From positions 278,229,491 through 278,293,490 of the forward strand of contig CM048747.1 in assembly GCA_026315105.1 (NCBI GenBank): 64,000 bases of DNA. Reading direction: 5' to 3'. The position numbers were made by a program, and so were the translations under genes. The notes below the pieces were generated by a model that saw only the letters and a list, made by a program, of their open reading frames with translations, was not told where the DNA came from and searched no databases. Origin of the DNA: Locusta migratoria. Its lineage: Eukaryota > Arthropoda > Insecta > Orthoptera > Acrididae. Shown here in pieces: positions 26,101 to 39,800 of this stretch (position 1 is the first letter of the stretch; the number at the start of each line of letters is the position of its first letter).

Positions 26101-29100
26101 ACCTTTGATGTACCTGCTATCAGTTGTGAAATGAAGTAAAGGTAGCGAAAGTGGCAAGGAGGAGAGTCGGCTACTGGGTTCTGGATGGCCGCAGCTAAAG
26201 GTCTGTCATCAGTGAAAATGTGAAAGGTTGACCCTCAACATCAGAATTGCCTTGTAAATGGCTAGGAGCTCACGACTGATGGCTGAATACATTTTCTGGG
26301 CAGTGTTTAGTTTCTTTGATAAGAATTTGAGGGGAGAAATGTAGCTGCTGAGAGATTGGCTGAGAACCGCACCAATGGCCATGTCACTGACATCAGTTGT
26401 AATGAAAATGTCCACATGAGGTTGGGGATGAACAATAGGGACAGCACAACCCATCAAGTCTTTGAGGACTGTGAATGCCTTAGTCATCTCAGGGGTCCAA
26501 GGCATTGGCTGGGTGCCGGAGGTATCGTTACCTGCCAGAGTGTCTGTGAGAGGAGCCTGAATCTCAGCAGCAGCAGGTAAGTTAAGGTGATACTAATTAA
26601 TTGTGCCTAGAAAAGTCTCAGTTCTTTAAAGTTTCAAGGGCTGCGTAGATCTTTAACAGAGTTAACTTTTTCTGTTGGAGGGGAGATGCCATCAGTGGAG
26701 ACAGTGTATCCTAGAAAATGGGCAGAAATTAGGTGAAGCTGGTCTTTGCTGTGATTTAACTCAGTACCCACAGCAGTAAGGGAGTCATAAAGGATTTGTA
26801 GGTGCTGTTTGTTTTCTGCAACAGAGGCAATGAATATGAGGACATTCTCCATGTAGATAAAATTAAACTTAAGAGGGAAGAGAACCTCAATGATGAAGCA
26901 TTGTCAGGCTTGTGTGGCATTTTTCAGTCCGAAAGACATGAAGTGATAATGATATAACCTGATCGGAGTCATGATGGCAGTCTTTCCAATGTCCTCGGCA
27001 GCCATCAGTATTTGGTGATGCGCACAGAAAAAAACTCTCACACCTGCAAGTGCATAAGTGAAGTCGGCAATATTTAGAAGGGGTACCTGTCCATGATGGT
27101 CTTGGCATTGAGTCTACAGTAGTCACCACACATAAGCCAAGAACCATCACCTTTCTAAGTGACTGGGAGAAGGCTAATTGCTCAAAGAGGGTTCAATGAA
27201 GTCAGATTCGAGCAGCTCTGATATCTGCGCCTCTACTGGCACAAATTTCTCTGGTCCAAGATGACGAGGTTTGCTGGAGATGGAAGTGTCAACTGTCAGT
27301 CATAATTTGTGAACTGTTCCATTAGCAACAACTGAGACACTCTGCTCAGAAAGGGGAACAGAGGGAGCAGTAATAGAGAGAGAGTCATGGAGCACTGTTT
27401 GACAGCCAGCACCATGAGTGAAGGTGACAGCTAAGCAGCAGTGTGGGCAGTATGCTCGTCAGTGTTTTTGGCTGCTGGCAGGAGGTTAAGTGCAGCAAGG
27501 TTGTTCTGGCTGCTGTTGGTGCCATTGGAAGCACCACTTGTGCATGTGTACAAGATGGCAGTCGAGCTGCAGCAGACGACGGGACAGCAGGTGGTGTGTT
27601 TATCACGGCAGCCACCGGCGTAGGTGGCGGAGACACCTGTGTGCTAGTGCAAGATGGGTGCCGGGCCGCAGCAGCGGATATGTCAGCAAGTTTTGAAGTT
27701 CCCCTGGCATCCACTGGATTAGGTGGCGGAGCCACCTGCCACCTGCGCACAAGTGCAAGATGGCTGCCAGGCCGCAGCAGTGGACAGGTACAGGAGGATG
27801 GGGTTGCACCTATAGCCACCGGTGTGAGTGGGAGCGCCACCGTCGTGGACACAGAACATGGTGGAGTAGCATATGATGCAACAACAGGGCTTTGCGCACC
27901 TGAAACACCGTGATACAAAGTAACAGAATTAAGGTGCAGGCCGAAGCATTGTTCATGGCCGTGATGTGGCAGGAAGAATGCCCAAGGCTTGGGAAGTTAA
28001 TTTTCAGTTCTCAAGGAGGCAGAATATTTCATTTGGGAGGTGTGTGAAGTGGGCACAAGAGGGCAGGAGGTCAGCATGGAAACTGAGTTCTGTTTACATA
28101 CATCTGTATCCAAGCGGGGGGTGGGGAAGGGAGGGATCCAAACTGTCAATAATACTGTAAAACTTGTGCATGGATGCTATATGCTATGTGACAGAGTGCA
28201 CTGAGAGAAGTGGTACTAACCTTGGTTTTGTGTCTATTGAAAATGCTTGGAGAATCAAAAGTTATTGCTTGGCGAATGACAGCTTTGTTTCCGCAACAGC
28301 GAGTTAACAAATAATGTCTTCTCTCTCACACCTGAGGCATAACACCTGGTCATGCTCATTAGACCATATAGGAAACAGCGTATTCAACTTGTCAATACTT
28401 TCAAAACACTCAACCACAATGTTTACATCTGTAATGGAGTTGGAGTTAGACAAGTCACACAAAAAGTGTTTGTGGGGGTGATGGAAGATGGAGTGACAAA
28501 CTACATTGGGAGAGAGTTTATGATGTGCTAGAAAATCCACGTCCACAATAGGATCTGGCATGTCAGCCACTAAGAAGTTCCACTTCAGGATGCACTCGGA
28601 TTACACAAGTGAACAGAGAGAGAGGTAGAGTCTGCGCGCAGCAGTTGAGTTGTGCTTATGGCTTGAAGAACCACACGATGAGGTCATACAGAACTGGTCA
28701 CCATAGACATAGGTAGCAAAGAGACATTGGCACCAGTGTCAACCAAGAAGTGAGTGCTGGAGGTGCAGTCGTGTAAGTAGAGGCGACAGTGCAGAGGCGT
28801 TGACTCACAAACGGAATGCAACCTGACTACGACACCTGTTGTCAGCTGGGCGGTGCCTATAACATCCTGCACCCTTTGGTTGGCTGAAGGTCAGGTCCAG
28901 TAGGCGGCACTTCTGCGCAGCAAGACCAAAATAACTGTGAAAGTAGCAGTATGGATGGATAGTGCAGAACCTGCTCCTGCGGATAGCAGATGAGCAGAGG
29001 CAGACCATCATCTGTGTCCATGGAGAACACTGGTGTGTCACCAGTAGCAGGAAGGTGAGGCTGAGGAGTCTCGTCAGTGTAGCGACAAGATCATCATGCG

Positions 29101-32100
29101 TGAAGGAACGATCTCAGGTGAAGGTGTGAGGCCTGTGAAACCATGCTGTTGCACATACCCCATAGGTATGCATCGTGCACCCTTTCTGCAATGCAAATGT
29201 GCTCACTGTGATTCCAGGATGTTGTAAGTGAGAGCTGTCTGAACCGGAAGAGGCAGCTTACTGGTCCAGACCATCATGAGGATGGAGTCTGGCATTACGT
29301 GTTCACTGACTAACATTCAGTGAAGCCTACACAGTTGTGAAATTTTTCTGCCACTGAGATGAACCTCATGCAGGATGTAATGGATCCTTTCATCTTCTGG
29401 TGTGTGGGTAACCAGCTCAAGAATAGTCCGTTTGGCCACTTAGTAGCGATGAGAAGTAGGAGGCATCATCACCAGATTACAAATGAGGTCAACATGCTAA
29501 TGCATGTGCATTATCAAGCGTAAGTAAAGAACATCATCGTCAAGTGAATAGTGATTGAATATCTGTTCTACCAAGACGAACCACGTTGTCGAAGCATCAA
29601 ATGGAAACAGTGGCAGCTTGGGCAGGCAGCCCAGTGGAGGAGAAGGAGTTGATTGTAGTGCCTGAGGTCCAGTTTCTGCAGCAGTGGGGTCTGTCTGTTT
29701 ATGTTGTGACTACATCACAGTGTTACGTGATGCAGCATAGGTCCCCGGTGGGATCGAGAATACAAACGGTTGTATGGCGACACGGTGTGACAGATCAACA
29801 TGGAAGTGTGACACCACAGTGACACTGAAATGTGCTATAGAAACAGCTGGTAGAACGTGTGAGAGTCCAAAGATATGCTAGGCACGGTGAGGGTGGCACA
29901 AGTGGTCGCGGCACGGTAGGGGAATGCCAAGATGCCGAACATGGCTGCACATTAAAAACATTGTCACTTGTTAAACTGTTCATACAAGAAATGTCACTTG
30001 AAAGGTTGTGAGAGGTGAAAGCATTATCACTGTGTAAACACTGGACAGATGGTTGCACTTCATAGGGCGGGAAGGTGTTGTTTGTCACTGAAATTGTGAG
30101 TGAGGAAAGAGGTGTGGCAGAAACTTGCGAGTTAGAACCTGAGCCACAGACTGTGCTTGAGGAAGAGGTCAGAAAGACTTGACTGGCAGGTATACAGCAT
30201 GCAGCAGGCTTGAGAAAGTCCTGTGGAAGTAAAGCACTGTGCAAACTTTGGCCGAGTACACAGCCTGTGGAGGGATACACTTGAGGACATGGCAGCACAG
30301 TGGCAGGCCGAGAGTTTTAATTCATGACACTAAAAACTGAACTGTTCATGTTTGACACAGGCATATGTTGAGCACATGCAAAATAGTTCTGTGAAGAACA
30401 GATATTGTTCGAATCCCGAGCACTGTATGCAATGTTCAGTGTAACAAAGCCCAAGTGCATTTTGAGGCCATGTCCACTGTTATGATGGCTCCAAGCAGAA
30501 GGATCCTGTGAATATTGCTGGACCAGTTGCAAGCTGGACCAGTTGAAGCGAAGGCATTTGACAAATCTTGAAGTAGAGGCAAGTTCATGGATGATAGGAG
30601 GGCCAGAATGTTGCTCGGTGTAGGTCGCACAGGAGAAGTCATTGTGGAGGGAGACTGTTAGTTCATGACTCGTAAAAACAACAAAAAACTGGCATGGGTG
30701 GCATGGAACTCACTTCAAATGTGCACAATGACAAAGAACACAACAACAGGGAATGGGGTCACCACTATGGGAATTTGGAGGGGTTGTAGCCCCAAACAAA
30801 GTTCAGATCAATTTAACAACTATGTTTTATTGTGCACAGTTTGAACTACAGATGTAGACTGGTAAAACATGGGGACTGGAAAGCAGCTCCCCCTCAAAGA
30901 GCTTAATCAAAGATATTCAGTTCTTGAAAAAGTTGATAGGCGCTATCACCCCCACAATACTAAGCAAAGCCTCAACATATGGGGTAAAGTATGAATATTG
31001 TGCGACAGTGCAACTTCTTATGTTTTGAAGACACAAATGTTTACTGGAAAATTACCTAGACAAGAATCTGAGAAAAAACAAGGTGTGTTGAACATGAACT
31101 AAAATGACAAAAAAATCACATGTGACAATTTCTTCATACATGTGCTCCAGTGGCCCCCTGCTCCATCTTTCTCCACCAGTTGAGAAGAGTTTCCCTGTCA
31201 CTGGCCACAACTCAGACCCACAGTCTATTTTTCCAATGCTGCCTAAACTATGGAATCCCTCCCAATGGCCGAACCATTAAAATTCTTCTCTGGATCTCAG
31301 CCCTACTTTCACAATGCCCTTCACCTTTTCAAATTTGATGAATACTTGTCTTTCACACATCTAGTACTCCAAAAACATATCTGCATGGTACAGGCATCCC
31401 TGAACCACCTCTCCTCCCTCCGAAAGATACTGATAATGTGCAATTGCCAATACGTAAATCCTATATCCCAAATTGAATCCCTTGCACTCCAGCAGTTAGA
31501 GAAGCATTCCAGACACCACCTCCATAAATCCTACTGCCGCCTTGGTGCACCACTAGCCAACCCCTATCCCACAAAAAGCGTTTCTCCCTGTGAACCCCTC
31601 ATAGCACCTAGACCTTGCCTTGCAAACCTTTTACACTTGCCATGTCCCACACAACTCTCCACAAACAATCCACAATACTCAAAGCCTAAACAATCCCAGA
31701 ATACTGTTGTTAACCTTTCTGCCAGAAACCTCAACCCCAAGTTTCAGTCCCATCCAAAGATCTTATCCTCGGCCCCAGACCCGAGTCTAATAATGTTGGA
31801 CTTATCAAAGACCTCCTCTCCTTCTTCTGATCCCTTCAGTGGAATAACTACTTTGCCACCAATCCCTCCAATCAAAGCCAATCTAATTCCAACATTGAAC
31901 CCTGTCTCTCCCAATTAATACCACCATCCAACTGTGACACTCCCTAACTCCCACCTAACCACCCTCTGTTCACCTTCCAGGAATTCCTCACTTCCTACTT
32001 GGCATCACCATCCTTCCCGAAGTCCCTTCCTAAGAATACCATCTTTTGACAGTAGAAAGGACAGCCTTCCACAACCCCAAAACAGATCCCAACAAAATCA

Positions 32101-34690
32101 ACATCCCTCAGACAACGGTGCCACCACTGTTGTAAAGAGTCACAGTGATAATGTGACAGAAGGCCTACGTCAATTGTCTGATTCCTCCACCTGTAAGTTG
32201 TGCCAGGATGACCCCATCCCAAAAGTCCAAAACGACCTAGAATCCCTGCTAAAATCTTATGGCCCTTTCCAGAACCGTTTTCCCAGAGCCATCTCCCTAC
32301 TCACTCCAACAACACCCCACATATCTAACATTTACATGCTCCCAAAATTCAATAAAACTGACAATCCTGGACACCCAATTGTGGCTGGTAACCATGCTTC
32401 AACTAAAAAAAAAAGTGAGAGAAGTTCAGTCATTGTTGACCAGCACCTCCAACTAATTTTTTGAAATGTAGCTTCCCACATCCAAGGCACCAACCACTTC
32501 CTTCACCATCATTCCTAGGTCTTTACTCAGCATTGTTGATGCCTCTTCACTGTACACTAACATAATACATGCCCAGGGTATTGCTGCTCTCAAACACTAC
32601 ATTTCTCAGTGTCCTTCAGACACCAATGCCAATACCTCATTCCTTATAATCCTTACCAATTACAGCCTAACAAACAATAACTTTTCCTTTGAAGGAAATA
32701 TATACAATCAAATATGTAACACAGCAATGGGCACCTCTATGGCACCCTCTTATGCCAACCTATTTATGGCCCGTCTAGAGGAAACTTTCCTAGCCTTCCA
32801 AAACCTCAAACACCTGCTCTGGTTGAAGTTCATTGATGATATTTTCATGACTTGGACTCAGGGCCAGGACGCCCTATCATCTTTCCTTCACAGCTTCAAC
32901 TCCTCCTCCCCCATCAGTTTCACTTGGTCCTTTTCAACCTAGTAAGTCACCTTCCTGGATGTTAACCTCCAACTCACTGATGGATCCATCTACATCTCCA
33001 TCCACATTAAACCTACTAATTGCCAACAGTATGTGCTCATTGACAGCTGCCATCCATTCTACATCAAAAAATGTTAATATTTTACAAAAATTATTATAAT
33101 ATTCATTATTACTTCTCATATTTAAGTATATTTTCAGTAATTAATTGGTACAAAAAATGAAGACATATTTATGGTTATTTTATAGAATATCAAATGTAAT
33201 TAAGAATGATAAAACCAATTGAAAGCTTTAATAATTTCATAGTTTTATAGACCTAACAATGCAGGGCACTGTTTAGAACTGTATATATTGGAGGCTTGCA
33301 GAGGCCATATAAGGGCAGTTTTTAATCAGATTTCGATGCAGCCCTTATGTCTGTCAGCACATGACTTTTCATTGTTAAAAATGATTATTGTACAAAATGT
33401 TATCTTGCCAGTTTAATAAAGTGCTATTTAAACCAACGATTCAAAATTATCTGGTGTTGCCCTGCATAATTTCAAACCAATAGCAAACACAATGAGTCCA
33501 GCTGTGCATATTCAATGTAATCCAGAGGTTGCTGCATTATTGCAATTCCAGATGCTGAGTTACCAGAAGTTACACCTGACCCGGAGATAACATGGTTACA
33601 CATTAAGTGCACCATTCAGAAAATAGTGGAGGGTTGCAAACTTTTGTGGCCCAATCCAAGTTCAGCGGTTACTTTACACACGATCCCCAGTTTGGAAGTA
33701 TTTAAGAAGTGTGGCATTTTTCCTACTAAGAATTTTTTCCTCTATAATCATTTTATTAATAATTTATAGACTTGGGGTAGTAACTGAACCATTTAGTGCT
33801 AAAATTTATATAGACCCAAAGTGACACTTTATAAAATTCATCAACATGCTGTCTTGAGCTGAGGCCATTACCGCATAAGCCTCCCCCACATACACTACCT
33901 TTGCTTGAGACAGTGACACTGATATCTACAACATTCTCAACCCCATATCAAAAGAGGTCTACTACTCATTAAAGGTTTTCAGTCATTGTTTGAACTCTAC
34001 ATTTATAAATGGATATCACAGCAATAAAATATTAGACATTAATTCAAGCACTTTTAACAGTAAGGTTAAACTGGAGGCAAAAGAGCCAGATTTAAAAAAA
34101 TATTCCAATGTTAACCACAAACCCTGATACAATGTTCACAAATGACATTACTTACCGCATGGAAAAATTTCCCTATAGAGTCTCTTAAGTGTCTTTCAAA
34201 GCAAACAAAAATTTCTAGTATGTCTGCACAAAGAGCTGGTATATTACTTAGGCTAAGGCACTGTAACGTAACAGTAGACCAAGAACTTAAACCTGGTGAT
34301 CCCACACACAAGATTAGGTTTTGCGAATGGGTTTTGAAAGTAAGTCCTTGAGAGTGAACATGTTACTTACCTCGTTCCGTTTTCAGACAAGGGTTGATAC
34401 CATTATTATATGGGTGCATCAATTCCCAAAATAGTTGACATTGTAGTGCCAATAAACCTATGCTTCATGAGGAACCCCTTCGTGATGAGAAAATAGAGGT
34501 GTGGGGTTCAGTTAGTGACGACAAAATTATAGGTCCAGTTTGGTTTCATGACACAGTTAACAAGTGACACGTGCAAAATACTTGGCAACTGTTTTTTAAT
34601 TATCTGAGTGAAAGATATTGAAGCTTCACAGTTTTTCAACAGGATTCGTTAGGGGCTCATATGGCAAATGCTTTTTCCACTTTCTTTTGT

Positions 34691-34721
<31 letters not shown>

Positions 34722-34880
34722 GCTAAAGGAAAATGTCTACACAACAAATCTGCAAATGTTACAGAAACTCAAGGATTATGTGAGAATCACATCTCTTGTG
34801 ATGAATAATTTCATCAATAAATGTAAATAACTCATGGAAAACAATGGCAATTTGAAAGAGTACATTTGCACAGGACTAAC

Positions 34881-34969
<89 letters not shown>

Positions 34970-36812
34970 TCATATATATTATTTATCTGTGTTTTTTTAA
35001 GGTTTTGTTCTCCACTAATGGTGAAAAATAGACAGATAGTTTAAAGTTATTGTTTCGACAAAAAATATTTATTTTTAAAAAATTTGGACTGTTTGTACAA
35101 TCTAACTTGATACCTGGCGAACAAGCATAAATGGGACATGTATTCACGGTTGTGCCCATCAGCCACCGTGCCGAGTATCAACTTCACTAACATGAATGAC
35201 AGCTCTTGCAATTCTTTATTCTTTATACAAGCCAAAGACCTTCTTTGATGAAGCATAGTTTATCACATGATTTCAGTTATACACATGGTGTAATGACAAA
35301 AAATACACAAATAACAGCTCTTGTAGTTGAGATTCTTTATGCAAGCATAGTTTAACATGAGATTTCTGTTTCACACATCAATCCACAACAGCTCTTGGAA
35401 TTGTTCCCTTTATTAAAGAAAGTGTTGTGTACTGCAGGAATGAACTGAATTTTGTAAAATAATGAAGTTTTCAAAAACTAAAATAAATATGAAAAAGTCA
35501 ATATCTGATTTTTTATGTTTCACAAATTAATCATATTGTATTTAATTACATAAATTTTCTTACAATGAGACTAATATTTGTTACTACTATTCAAAGTTTA
35601 TTATCTTTTATACATATGTACTTGCATCTGCCTCTTCTCCATTACTATCTTACCTATCTGTGACTGAACAGGAGAGAGTGCGAATTATTTGCACATGTCA
35701 ACTAATAGAATATTATTGCATTCTAAATCTTTCAAAATCAAAATCCCTTTTCCTGTTCAACCTCCCCCCCCCCCCTTTCACAACAAGCCTAACAAGTAAG
35801 TAGCTTAAAAATTGCAGCCACATAAGTGTTGCAAATCAACTATGGAAGAAAGGGGAAAATCTATTTATCTGAACACTCTTACACTACATTTTAGAGAAAT
35901 GATTTAAAAGCTACATTAAAAAAAACATTGTGCCACTGATAAAATTACAAAAAACTAAGCATATTTGACTTCACGATGCCTGTAAAAAGTATACATTAAA
36001 CAGAATGCAATTTACAGTATATGCATGTTAAGTCACAAAATTATAAAATCCCAGTAAAATGTAAATTACTGTTGATGGAATGTGAAGAACCAATAGTCTA
36101 AAGTTCTACAAAGAGTCTGAACAACAATAAAAATGAACAAAATGGATGACAGCCTGATACTGGGTGAAATTTTACTTACCATACCAGCAGCCTCGTGTCA
36201 TAATGTTGGCCAATCATGTGACATTGGCATTAGCGGAAAATTTGATGACACAAATGTTTCATTATGAAACCTTCATTTTATGAGGTCAATTTACTGAGTG
36301 GACAAGGGTACACATAAGACCCTGTCAACCACAGAGCACAAACAGCAATACAAAATTTATTTACTTCATTGTCTATATGAAACATTAATCAAGTAATTCT
36401 ATGTCATTTGGATTTCTTGGAATATTAACACATTGGGAAAGATTTTTTACTGTGTTCTTGATGTTGCCAACATAATCACACAAGGCTGTCAGGACTGTAA
36501 GTAAAATTTTACCTGATACCGTACAGTGAACTGAAAGGGAACGTAGTGACCGGAATGGGACTGGCCGTGCAGCTTACCTGGAACTGCAAAGGGAACAGGC
36601 ACACAGCAGTTTCTGCAACTGGAAGTTTCAGCAACCATTCTGGTCTGGGACCGCCAGTTTGTGCAATTAGAATTTTCCACAGACTTTCCGGCTTTTTTGA
36701 CTAGGACCAACTACGAGTGCCTAAGTGAATGGCGAACTGCCATTCCTCTTATGTAGTTCCTCAGTACTTCAGTTCACTTTTGTAGAGTTTCTTTTAGAAC
36801 CAACCCATCACT

Positions 36813-36884
<72 letters not shown>

Positions 36885-39800
36885 AGTTTTTCACAAAGGG
36901 AAAGTATCCTTGATTTTAGAGGATAATTGGTGGGAAGGTGAAGGGAAAAGTGTGCAGCTTGCATTTACTGACTTTTAGTAAATTTGGAGGAGGAAGTGAG
37001 ACTACTTTCAGCCAGAAGTTATTAGTGTCTATTGCTCACCTCTCAGAAAAAAAGAATAAGGCTACAAGGATGTTGACAATGGAAATAGTTTAAAAGTCTA
37101 AAACAAAGCCTTTTTTATAATTGTGTGTTACTTAATGTGAGAGCACCCCTTGTTGTTTTGTGTGGCACTATCAATATACATTATTGCATTGATGTTTTAA
37201 GCAGCCTCTTACTTCTCACTATTGAAGAGCAATTCAGGGATGTGACTGCATCTTTCAAAACCTTTGAGCACCTATTCACAATGCCAGGCCTGTGGTGAAG
37301 TGGTTACATGACAATAACATCCTTCTAATGGACTGACCTGCATAGAGGCCTTGACTTGAATCCTATAGATCACTTTTGGTATGTTTTGGAACACCAACTT
37401 CCTGCCAGGCATCACTGACCTACATTGATATCTCTCGTCAGTGCAGCACTCTATGAAGATTGGATGCCATTCCACAAGAAACCTTTCAACACCTAATTGA
37501 TTGTATGTGTGAGTGAGTGGAAGCTGTAATCAAGGCTATGGGTGGCCCAACACACTGTTGAATTCCTGAATTACCAATGGAGGGCACCACAAACTTTTAA
37601 GTTATTTTCAGACAGGTGTCTCAATACATTTGATCATATAGAACACTGCCTACATTTATTTAAGCTAGACACAAACTTCCATTTCTCCATTGTCTGTTTT
37701 GCCTTGTTAATCAATAACTAATGTTACAATTTGCTGAACTGAGACACAAGTAATTTATTGCAAACAGTTAATTTATTTAGGATTATCAAAATATGAAGGG
37801 TGCTTACCAGTTCATACAGCTCTGGGATGGTTTTCTGCTTTACAAAGTCTTGGGTCTTGAACCCTGAAGATTTGTCTTTCAGGTAAATAGGATTATACCA
37901 TTCAAATAGGGAATGATATACACCAAACACCATTCCACCTTTCTTACGAATAGCGGCAGCAAGAGCACCTTTAAAAAGTAAAACAATAACTATAGAGCTC
38001 AAATTCTAAATGTTAAATGACATAAGCTCATCTGTTAAATTTTTTTTGTTGAATGTTGAGAGCAACTGCAGTCTGTCAGTATTCAAGATAGAATATAACT
38101 AATAAGGATAGTTTGCAGCTCATTGAAATAAGAAAAAAACAGTCACACACACACACACACACACAACAGCCTTGGTCAGAAAGACACACAATCTCAAAAC
38201 ATAAAACCACACAGGTTCAACTCACTAACACAACTGTCACTTCCATCAGCTTACTTAATTGTATAAGGAATGAGTTGATGGATTCAGAGTGAGAAGGTCA
38301 TTTGAGTGTGATTGCAAGAGGACCAAAGGTATGGACAATTAACTTACAAAAAAACAACTTATCCCATTTTGAAATTGTATTGGAACATCTTCAAATGATG
38401 GTTTTGAAGCTTCACTATGAAGTGGCATGAAAGACTGCATATATTTATATATTTCCAGTCAGTTCTGCCATAAAATGTTCCTTTGCTAACTGTTTTGTGT
38501 CCAATGTTTGTTTGTCAGTATGGCTCCACTACATAAATTTAATAACTCATTCAACATCACTATTTTGGTAAGCATCTTTCACAGATAATTCTAATGTTGA
38601 AACTTCCTGGCAGACTAAAATTGTGTGCTGGAACCACATCAAACCTGGAACCTTTGCCTTTTGCAGGCAAGCGCTCTACCACTGAGCTATCCCGACACAA
38701 CTCACGGTCCGTCCTCACAATTTTACTTCCGCAAGTACCTCACCTCCTACTTTGCAAACTTCACAGTTCTCCTGCAAACTTTGCAAGACTAGCACTCCTG
38801 GAAGAAATGATATGGTGGAGACATGGCTTAGCCACAGCCTAAGGGATGTTTCCAGAATGAAACTTTCACTCTGCAGAGGAGTGTGCGCTGATATGAAACT
38901 TCCTGGCAGATTAAAATTTTGTGCCGGAACCGGGACTCCAATTTTATTCTGTCAGGAAGTTTCATATATGCGCACACTCCGCTGCAGAGTGAAAGTTTCA
39001 TTCTGGAAACATCCCTAAAGCTTTGGCTAATCCATATCTCCACCATATCCTTTCTTCCAGGAGTGCTAGTTTTGCAAGGTTCACAGGAGAACTTGTATGA
39101 AGTTTGGAAAGCAGGTACTGGTGGAAGTGAAATTTTGAGGAAAGACTGAGAGTCATGTTGGGATAGCTCAGTGGTAGAGTGCTTTCCCGCAAAAGGCAAA
39201 GGTCCCAGGTTCGAGTTCCGGTTCCGGCACACAGTTTTAATCTGCGAGAAAGTTTCATATCAGCACACACTCCACTGCAGAGTGAAAGTTTCATTCTGGG
39301 AATTCTAATGTCCCCCCCCCCCCCTCCAAAGCACGTTTCCAACAATAATGCATGTCATCTTGTTATTTTAACCTACACTTTCAGCTATGATAAAAGTTTT
39401 ATTGAAGCTGGAAATAGTCAATTGTCTTCACATGGATGACCCATATGTCACAATCCAATTCGTTGGTGTGCATGATGTGAATAGAGGTAAGGATGGAGAC
39501 ATCAGAGTGGTATCGATATGAGAATAGCGAGTGTGGGATAGGAAACAGGAATTGTGAGTGTGGGATAGGAAATAGAGTGTGCTGGTGTGTTGGGAGGTGG
39601 CATCAACAGTGGCAAGTGGGGATCCAGGTGGTAATGGAGTGGAAATGATAGAGTATCCTACCCCAATTAACCCCTTTGTCATCTCCTCTCAATTCCCAGA
39701 AATTGACTTAGAATTTTCTGTCTGCCACATTCAAACTGTCTCTCTCAATGTTGCATAAAATCCTGTGTGCTATTCCTAATTCTAATGCATTGCCAAATGG

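Larger units (their letters stand above)
21835..30956 (-). mobile_element. Ty3/gypsy LTR retrotransposon, decayed, split by a LINE
   Basis: Read on the minus strand, a 5' LTR (30956-30765) is followed directly by TGGTGACCCC, a typical post-LTR primer-binding region. After this come a low-complexity gag, a protease, a Pro/Ala-rich linker, RT, RNase H and integrase, then a G-rich polypurine tract at about 22020-22011 and a 3' LTR (22009-21835). The LTRs start TGTGG and end CATAG. They differ substantially (roughly a quarter to a third of positions plus a 13-bp indel by eye), so the insertion is old. A jockey-like LINE (about 22779-25247) interrupts the integrase. Every coding domain carries frameshifts or stops. 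No envelope gene was recognised. Confidence 0.88.

Noticed and set aside
27443..27913. A 156-codon plus-strand frame (Gly/Ala/Cys-rich)
   Set aside because: It is the complement of the Pro/Ala-rich linker of the minus-strand gypsy element and has no independent support.
39157..39229. A functional tRNA-Ala(CGC) gene
   Set aside because: The acceptor stem does not pair, the base before the anticodon is C, and the same domain recurs inverted as part of a repeat.
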